Shown in pieces: positions 55,803 to 64,000 of a stretch of DNA of 64,000 nt (the stretch's first letter is position 1; each line of letters begins with the position of its first letter). The translations under genes and the position numbers were made by a program. Origin of the DNA: Desmodus rotundus (Eukaryota; Chordata; Mammalia; Chiroptera; Phyllostomidae); NCBI RefSeq assembly GCF_022682495.2, contig NC_071391.1, positions 82,363,161-82,427,160 on the forward strand, read 5' to 3'. Below the pieces are notes generated by a model, which was not told where the DNA came from, did not search any database, and was given only the letters and a program-made list of their open reading frames with translations.

Positions 55803-58714
55803 AACTTAGGGAAATCCAAGATGGCTGTGGAGGAGGCGAAAGCTACACTCACCTCCTCCCAGGACCACACTGGAATTACAACTAAAATATAGATCAACCC
55901 GAATATTGAACTTAAGACTAGCTGAAGAGAAGTCTTATAACCAAGGATTTACAGAAGAAGCCACATCAAGACTGGTAGGAAGGTTGGGGGTTGCACAAAG
56001 GGCTAGACCAACTCCCATAAGCAGCAGCTGAGATTCTGGAGGGACATCTCAGCTGCAGAAGATCCCCCTGAGAAGCAGGGGGTCTCAACCCTAAACCAGT
56101 CTTCCAGGCCCAGAGCACCAGAGCTGAGAAGAGGTGCCCACATAATATCTGGCTGTGAAAACCAGCAGGGATTTTATTTTCCAGGAAGAGGTAGGAGTCC
56201 ACTCGAGACACAGGCACCCTCTTAAAGGACCAATGCACAAAATCTTGTTCATAGCTACTCATCCTGGACTCTGGTAGAGGGAGGACAGAGAAGAATAGAG
56301 TTGCATGAGGAGAGTCTGGGTTTTGTAGCTCTGGAGAGAGAGCTGAAAGGATAACCACTAGGATCCCTGTGCTGAGTTCTCCTGCACTGCAGATGTCATC
56401 TTGGCTGGAGCACTCCCCTTCATATGGCATCCGCCTGGGGAAAAGCAATAGACCCACTCCCTGGACTTCCTGCCCCACCCTGCAGAGTTTGTGCACTGCT
56501 GGGGAGTCAAGTACCTAGGCCAGAGTATAGAGGTCTGGGCAAACTCAGAGGGTGACAGTAACTGAGTTGTGTGGCTTTGGGGCAGGGGCCGTTACCACCA
56601 CTTTCCTGTGAAACTGCCTGCCTCCAACCCCTCACAAGAGATCTGCAAGCCCCACTCTCTGGGTTCCCGGCAGCCCCATCCTCCTGGCTACCAGTACCTC
56701 TTCCCTGCAGAAGTCTGGGAAGAATCTGGCACAGACTGAGTTGGGTGGTACCTCCCACTCAAGGATCCACTAGCCCCATCCTCTTGACTCCTAGTGGCCC
56801 CATCCTGCTGAGATAGGGGTTCCTGGCAGAATCTGTCACAGACTGAGTAGTGTTGCTCTAGGGCAGGGGCTATTTTTCTCTCACATACCTGAACAGCGCA
56901 GAGCCCTCTCTTCATACAGCCAAATCTTGGTCTGTTTGGGTCTTACCCTGATTACTCCCTAAGACCCTACCACATCACAAAGGTTTGCAAGTACCCAGTG
57001 GGTGGCAGCTAAACTTGGTATACCCTGGGACATTAGCTGAGTGGTGTCAGACCAAGTGCTGGTACCAAGTTTGAACCTGTATCAATCTGGTGAATACCAT
57101 TTGTCCCTAGCTGGTAAATCACTGAGAACCTACCTCATGCAACTCAAGTACTGACAGAGGCTCTTAAAATGACTGAGCTGAACAGGCAGCCAGCAGGTGA
57201 AGGCAGGCAGAAGTGAAACTTGGGGTAGCTTGGGAATTTTTCTGACTTGCCCCTGGGCCTAGTGTTGGTGAAAGCTGGCCTTGCTGCTTATCTTGGTCCT
57301 TCCTGTGCACACCCAGGCCCAACAGAGGCAGCCACAAACTGTGGATCACTTCATAGCCCCTAACAGATTGCCCAGGGAAAGTCACAGGCAGCATCTGACA
57401 TTGGTCTGAACCAGAGTCCCTCCCAAGAGGTCCTAGAACCAATACATCCAGTTACAAGCTTCAAACAACATCAGAGCAGGATCCAATTAGTTTCATAAGT
57501 GTCATAACCAAAGGCAGATCTCAAAAGGTACCAGACCATGTTGATGCAAACTCCAATTTGTCTGGTCAGTATCTACACAGCAGCTCAAACACTGGAAGTA
57601 TGGGTCAATCCTCACAGTTTGCCAAACTGGGATTGACCCCCCACACAGAAGCCAATAGAAATCAAGATTCAGTCACAAGAGGACCTATTTAACCCACATA
57701 AGGGAAATTCCTAATGCACCCAGCTAAAGTAATCAAGGAAACTGTGCCACTGGGTTCCACAGGCACGTATAAGGCTATATTACCAAAAGCTGGAATTCAT
57801 GGTAGACATACCTCATACATAGAAACAAACACAATGGGGCAGCCAAAATGGGAAGACAAATATGCCCCCAAATAAAAGAACAGGAGCATTCTCCAGAAAA
57901 AGATCTAAATGGAATGGAGGCAACTGATTTACCAGATATAGAGCTTAAAACATAGAAGAGTGCTCAAGGAACTTGGTAAGAACTTAAGTAAAAAAGATAG
58001 CAAGCATAAAAAAAGGACATAGAAACCATAAAAAAGAACAAGTCAGGAACGAAGAATGCAATATCTGAAATGAAGAAGTAAGCAGTTGACTGGATGAAGC
58101 AGAGGGTTGAATCATCAATTTGGAAGATAAGATGGCAGAAAACACCCAGTCAGAACAGCAAAAATAAAAAATAATTTTAAAAATGAGAATAGTTTAAAGG
58201 ACTTAGGGATAACATGATGCCTAACTATCTGCATAATAGTGATACTAGAAAAAGAAGACAGAGAGCAAGAGATTGAGAACCTATTTCAAGAAACAATGTC
58301 TGAAAACTTTTCTAAACTGGTGAAGGGAAAAGACACAAAAGTCCAGGAAGCACAGAGAGTCCTAAACAAGATAAACCCCAACACATCAAAATTACACCAA
58401 AACACATCAAAATTAAAATCGCAAAGGTTAAAGGCAAAGAAAGAATCTCAAAGGCAGCAGGAGGACAGTTACCTACAAGGGAGCTTTCATAAGACTGTCG
58501 GCTAATTTCTCAATGGAAACATTTCAATCCAGAAAGGATTGGCATGAAATGTTCACAGTGATGAAAAATAAGAACCTAAAATCAAGACTACTATACCAGC
58601 AAGTCTATCATTTAAAACTAAAGGAGAAATAAAGAGCTTCCCTGTCAAGAAAAAGCTAAAGAAGTTTGCTACCACCAAACCAATATAACAAGAAGTGTCA
58701 AAGGGTCTTCTTTA

Positions 58715-58750
58715 AGAAGAAGGAGGAGGAGAAGGAGGAGGTGGAGAAAA
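58715..58750 (+). repeat. GA-rich simple repeat
   Basis: An imperfect (GAA/GGA)n run at the ORF1-ORF2 boundary of the old L1. Confidence 0.8.
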
Positions 58751-59383
58751 CAGAGGAACATCATAAAAAGAACAAAATGGCAATCAATGTATACCTGTCA
58801 ATAACCACTTCAAATGTAAATAGCTTAAGTGCTCCAATTTAAAAAATAAGGTAGCTAGATGAATAAGAAAAGAAGATTCATATATATATGCTATCTATAA
58901 GAGACAACTCAGAATGAAAGATACACATGAACTAAAAGTAAAGGGATAGAAAAAGATATTTCATGTAAATGGAAAAGAAAGCTAGCTGGGGTAGTGATAC
59001 TTATATCAGAAAATAGGAATAGACTTTAAAACAAAGACTATAGTAAGAGACAGAGAAGGATACTACATAATGATAAAGAGAGCACCCAACATAGATGCAC
59101 CCAACAAAGAATAACCTAAATATATAAAGCAAATTTTGATGGACATAAAGGGAGAGATTGACATTAATACTGAAGTCATAGTAGGGATTTTAACAACCCA
59201 TTGACATCAGTGGATAGATTTTCCTGACAGGATTTCAAGGAAACAGCTCTAAATGACACACTAGATCAGATGGATTTAATTGGTATCTTCAGAGCATCTC
59301 ACCCAAAGCACTCCAGTGCACACTGAACATTTTCTAGGATACACCATATGTTAGGACACAAGTCTCAATAAATTTAAGATTGG

Positions 59384-59565
59384 CCCTGGCTGGTGTGGCT
59401 CAGTGGATTGAGTGCTGGCCTGTGAATCAAAGGGTTGCAGGTTCAATTCCCAGTCTAGGACACATGCCTGGGTTGTGTGAGAGGCAACCACACATAGATG
59501 TTTCTCTCCCTCTCCTATCTCCCTTCCCCTCTCTAAAAATAAATAAAATCTTAAAAAAAAATAAG
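59384..59565 (+). mobile_element. Bat SINE (Ves type) nested in L1
   Basis: Near-consensus: GCCCTGGCTGGTGTGGCTCA, GTGGATTGAGTGCTGGCC, GGTTGCAGGTTCAATTCCC, GAGGCAACCACACATAGATG, then an AAATAAATAAAATCTT tail. Confidence 0.93.
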
Positions 59566-59574
59566 AAGATTGAT

Positions 59575-59790
59575 GATCTGGCTGATGTGGCTCAGTTGGT
59601 TGGAGCAATATCCCATAAACCAAATGGTGTGGGTTCAATTCCTGGTCAGGGCCCACACCCAGGTTGCAAGTTCAATCCCCGGTCAGGTCACGTATGAGAA
59701 GGCAACCAATTAGTGTTTCTCTCTCACATCTATGTTTATATGTATTTCTTTCCCTCATTTCCTCTCTCTCTAAAGGCAATAAAAAAATAC
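59575..59790 (+). mobile_element. Bat SINE (second subfamily) nested in L1
   Basis: Head ATCTGGCTGATGTGGCTCAG, TTGGTTGGAGCAATATCCC, GGGTTCAATTCCTGGTCAGG and tail GAAGGCAACCAATTAGTG. It differs from the 59384 copy in the head and in carrying a duplicated GTTCAATCCCCGGTCAGGTC part. Confidence 0.88.
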
Positions 59791-59839
59791 AAAAAAAATT
59801 TAAATAAGAAGGATACAAAAAAATTTTAAATAAGAAGAC

Positions 59840-61803
59840 TGAGAGCTTCTGGCCAAGATGGAGGCATAGGTAGACACACTGCGCTTCCTCGCACAACCAA
59901 AAGAATGACAACAACAATTTAAAAACAAAAAACAACCAGAACTGACAGAAAATCGAACTGTATGGAGGTCCAACAACCAAGGAGATAAAGAGGAGGCATT
60001 CGTCCGGATCAGGGTGGAGAGGACTCGTATCAAGGCCGCAGCTGGCGGACCCAGCGAGGTGGTGGATTGTGGGACGGGGCATGCCAGGCTGCAGCTAGCA
60101 GAGCCTGTGGCCCCACATTCGCACATAGATAAACCAGGAGGAGCAGTGGGGGAACGAAACAGACCTCACAACCCAGGGCTCCAGCTCAGGGAAATAAAGA
60201 CTCAAACCTCTGCTTGAAAAACCCATGGGGGTTGAGGCAGCAGCAGGAGAAACTCCCAGCCTCACAGGAGAGGTGGTTGGAGAGACTCACAGGGGCCTAG
60301 AGTGTACACAAGCCCACCCACTCGGGAATCAGCACTAGAGGGGCCCAGCCTGATTGTGGGTAGCGGAGGGAGTGACTGAAATCTGGCAGAGAGTGGAGCA
60401 AGCACCACTGCTCCCTCCCCCTCTCAGCCCCTCTCCCACGTCCAGCTTCACAGCCCAGGGACCAGCATTACCCCACCCTGGTGAACACCTAAGGCTCCGC
60501 CCCTTTATGAAACAGGCACACCAAGACAAAAAAAAAACAAAGCCTGAATGAAATAACAAATCAAAGCTCCAGAAATAATTCAACTAAGCAGCGAACAGAT
60601 AGCCAACCTATCAGATGCACAGTTCAAAACACTGGTAATCAGGATGCTCACAGAATTGGTTGAATTTTGTCGCAAATTAGATGAAAAAATGAAGGCTATG
60701 CTAAGAGAAACAAAGGAAGATGTACAGGGAACCAATAGTGATGAGAACGAAACTGGGACTCAAATCAATGGTGTGGACCAGAAGGAAGAAAGAAACATCC
60801 AACCAGAAAAGAATGAAGCAACAAAAATTCAGAAAAATGAGGAGAGGCTTAGGAACCTCCAGGACATCTTGAAATGTTCCAACATCCGAATTATAGGGGT
60901 GCCAGAAGGAGAAGAGGAAGAACAAAAAATTGAAAACTTATTTGAACAAATAATGAAGGAGAACTTCCCCAATCTGGCAAAGGGAATAGACTTCTAGGAA
61001 GTCCAGGAAGCTCAGAGAGTCCCAAAGAAGCTGGACCCAAGGACGAACACACCAAGGCACATCATAATTACATTACCCAAGATTAAACAGAAAGAGAGAA
61101 TCTTAGAAGCAGCAAGAGAAAAGGACACAGTTACCCACAAAGGAGTTCCCATAAGACTGTCAGCTGATTTCTCAAAAGAGACCTTACAGGCAGGAAAGAA
61201 GTATTCAAAGTCATGAAAGGCAAGGATCTACATCCAAGATTACTGTATCCAGCAAAGCTATCATTTAGAATAGAAGGGAAGATAAAGTGCTTCTCAGATA
61301 ACGTCAAGTTCAAGGAGTTCATCATCACCAAGCCATTATTATATGAAATGTTAAAGGGATTTATCTAAGAAAAAGAAGATAAAAAATATGAACAGTAAAA
61401 ATGGCAGCACACTCACAGTTATTAACAACCACACCTAAAACCAAAACAAAAGCAAACTAAGCAAACAACTAGAACAGGAACAGAACCACAGAAATGGAGA
61501 TCACATGGAGGGTTATCAACAGGGGAGTGGGAGAGAGGAGACGGGGGAAAGGTACAGAGAATAAGTAGCATAAATGGTAAGTAGAAAATAGTCAGGGGAG
61601 GGTAAGAATAGTATAGGAAATGTAGAAGCCAAAGAACTTATATGTATGACCCATGAACATGAACTATAGGGGGAGAATGTGGGAGGGAGGGGGTGTGCAG
61701 GATGGAGTGGAGTGAAGGGGTGGAAATGGGACAACTGTAATAGCATAATCAATAAATACATTTAAAAAATAAATAAAGATACTTGGAAATTAAAAAAAAA
61801 GAA
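59840..61803 (+). mobile_element. HAL1-like (ORF1-only) retroelement nested in L1
   Basis: Starts GAGCTTCTGGCCAAGATGGA, with a 5' UTR matching 44790-45540. ORF1 is disrupted (open 60644-60997, stop TAG at 60995; later out-of-frame pieces to 61366). An ORF2-start stub follows (MAAHSQLLTTTP, from 61400), then a G-rich tail, GGGACAACTGTAATAGCATA, AATAAA and poly-A. It retains the [10 protein letters not shown] segment that the 45548 copy has lost. Confidence 0.85.
61515..61735 (+). repeat. G-rich 3' UTR tract of HAL1-like element
   Basis: Counterpart of 46370-46575. G runs such as GGGGGAGAATGTGGGAGGGA and GGGGG keep the same spacing, though they are less dense. Confidence 0.65.
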
Positions 61804-64000
61804 GACGACTGAAATCACATTAAGCATGTTCTCTAACCACAATATGTGAAAGTAGATATTAATCACAAAAAACTGAAAAACACACAGACGTGGAGGCTAA
61901 ATAACAATATTAAACAATGAGATCAAGGAAAAAGATCAAAAGATATCTTGAAACAAATGGAAATGGGAACACAACAACCCAAAGTCTATGGTAGATATCA
62001 AAAGCAGTCCTAAGAGAGGAATTCATAGCATTACAATCATGCCTCAAGAAACAAGAAAAATCTCAAATAAACAATATAATTTTACACTTAAAGGAACTTG
62101 AAAAAGAACAACAAACAAAACAAAAATGTGTAGAGGAAAGGAAATAATCAAGATCAGAGGAGAAATAAACAAAATAGAGTCTAAAAAAGCCACTACAAAA
62201 GATTAATGGAAGCAAGAGATGGTTTTTTCAGAAAATAAAACAGATGGACAAACATTTAACCAAACACATCAAGAAAAAAAGAGGACCTAAATAAATAAAA
62301 TCAAAAACAAAAGAGGAGATGTAACAACTGACACCAACAAAATACGAAGGATTGTAAGAAATATTACAATTATGTGCCAACAAATGGGACAATCTAGAAG
62401 AAATGGATAAATTCCTAGAAATATACAATCTTTCAAAACTAAATAAGGAAGAATCATAGAATCTGAATAAACAGATTACATACAACTAATGAAATGAAAG
62501 CAGTAATTAAGGAAAAAACTTCCAACAAACAAGAGTCTTGGACAGATGGCCTCACGGGAAAATTTTACCAAATATTGAAGGAACTAACACCAATCCCCAA
62601 AAAATTCAAGAGGAGGGAAAACTCCCAAGCTCATTTTACATGGCCAACATTATCCTAATTCCAAAACCAGAATAAGACACTACAAAGAGAGAAAATTATA
62701 GGCTAATATCCCTGATGAACATAGATGCAAAACTCTTAACAAATCATTAGCAAAGTGGATCCAGCAATACTTTAAAATGGTCATACACCACAATCAAGTG
62801 GGATTAATGCAACCTTGCATCCCTGAAAGGTTACAATATCAACAAATGTGATATACCACATAAATAAAATGAAGGATAAAATCACATGATCATATCAACA
62901 GACACAGAAAAAGCATTTGATAAAATCCAGCACCCATTTATGACAAAACTCTCAGCAAACTGGGAATAGAAGGAACATTCCATATAGGACAAACCCACAG
63001 CAAACATCATACTCAATAGACAAAACTAAAAGTGTTACCCTTAATATCAGGAACAAGACAAGGATGTCTGCTTTCACCACTCTTATTCAACATAGTACTC
63101 AAAGTCCTAGCCACAACATTCAGACAAGAAGAAATGTTTCCAAATTGGAAAGGGAGAAGTAAAAATGTTATTATTTGCAGATAATATGACACTTTATATA
63201 GAGAACCCTAAAAACACCAAAAATCTACTAGAACTGATAAATGAATTCAGTAAATTAGCAGGATACAAAATCAATATTCAGAAATTAGTGGCATTTTTAT
63301 ATACTGATAATGATTAGTGGCATTTTTATATACTCAATGAACTATCAGAAAAAGAAACTAAGAAAACAATCTCATTTACAATAGCAACATAAAAATAATG
63401 TTCTAAGAATAAATTTAACCAAAGAGTTGAAAGATTTGTACTTAGAAAATTATAGGCTATTGAAGAAAGAAACTGAGGAAGATACAAATAAGTGGAAGTG
63501 TAGACCATTTTCATGGGCACGAAGAAATAACATCATTAAAATGTTTATATAACCCAAAGCAATCTATAGATTCAATGCAATTCCTATTAAAATACCAATA
63601 GTATATCTCACAGAACTAGAACAAGTATTCAAAATATTTACATGGAACCACAAAAGATCCCAAATAGCCTCAGTGATCTTGAGAAAGAACAAAATTGGAG
63701 GCATCATGCTACTTAATTTCAAACTATTCTACGAGCCCATAGTAATCAAAACAGCATCATACTGGCATAAAAACAGGCATATAGATCAGTGGAACAGATA
63801 GAGAGCCCAGAAATCAACCAAAACTTTTATGTTCAATTAATATTTGACAAAGGAGGCAGGAACACTCTAATGGGGAAAGACAGTCTATTCAATAAATGAG
63901 GTTGAGAAAATTCAACAGATATATGCAAAAATATGAAACTAGATCTCCTTCTTACACCATACATGAGAAAAACCTCCCAATGAATTAAAGACTTAAATGT

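Larger units (their letters stand above)
55803..64000 (+). mobile_element. Long old L1 LINE, interrupted, running off the right edge
   Basis: Begins GGGAAATCCAAGATGGCTGT. A long 5' UTR is followed by broken ORF1 (about 57850-58710) and ORF2 from about 58781 (ATGGCAATCAATGTATACCT). Endonuclease pieces (near 59090-59210) precede the nested insertions at 59384-61803. ORF2 resumes at about 61806 and continues through the reverse transcriptase to base 64000. At 63174-63185 the RT active-site motif reads FADN instead of FADD. Stops and shifts are frequent, so it is inactive. Confidence 0.82.

Noticed and set aside
55966..57442. Several minus-strand frames of 75-176 codons
   Set aside because: They are antisense shadows of the GC-rich L1 5' UTR at 55803-57850.
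1..64000. tRNA genes or CRISPR-like arrays
   Set aside because: tRNA-like boxes belong to SINE heads, and repeats are dispersed mobile elements, not regularly spaced arrays.

Overview
This window is vertebrate nuclear DNA, almost certainly from a bat of the Yangochiroptera type. The genes have introns. About ten copies of a tRNA-derived SINE with the bat-typical head CCCTGGCTGGTGTGGCTCAG and tail GAGGCAACC...TTTCTCTCTC are present. There are also L1 and half-L1 (HAL1-like) elements, a short hAT-like element and internally deleted mariner copies. I cannot name the species.

Three host genes are readable, in the order known from human 11q23.1. (1) ALG9, the ER dolichol-linked mannosyltransferase, lies on the minus strand. 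Its coding exons 1-9 run from 41418 down to 5915, encode about 339 residues and join in perfect phase. The remaining exons lie outside the window to the left. (2) FDXACB1 lies on the minus strand, complete in five coding exons (50558 down to 46747) and 624 codons long. (3) CFAP68 (formerly C11orf1), a ciliary microtubule inner protein, lies on the plus strand in four coding exons (50990-54924). FDXACB1 and CFAP68 diverge from a shared CpG-rich promoter of about 430 bp that contains a perfect CRE palindrome.

The rest is intron and intergenic sequence full of repeats. From left to right these are: a short mariner copy (24-692); an LTR retroelement relic with two matching LTRs (1473-5075); a solo-LTR-like piece (about 6425-6965); a 3'-truncated L1 (about 14984-17650); a block of older L1 and HAL1-like DNA (20560-27765); another HAL1-like element (30180-32635) followed by L1 ORF2 debris; a small TA-flanked inverted-repeat element (36186-36542); a young 5'-truncated L1 with an 18-bp target duplication (36647-37945); a second mariner copy (43903-44571); a HAL1-like element with an open ORF1 between ALG9 and FDXACB1 (44790-46660); a 263-bp hAT-like element in FDXACB1 intron 2 (49286-49548); and, right of CFAP68, an old L1 (55803-64000, running off the window) with two SINEs and another HAL1-like element nested inside it.

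I found no new gene system. The most informative non-routine observations are: the HAL1-like family with its common layout (ORF1, a short ORF2 N-terminal stub, a G-rich 3' tail); a 701-bp ORF2-only insertion with target duplication; the possible stop-loss extension of CFAP68; and the paired LTRs with an adjoining purine tract.
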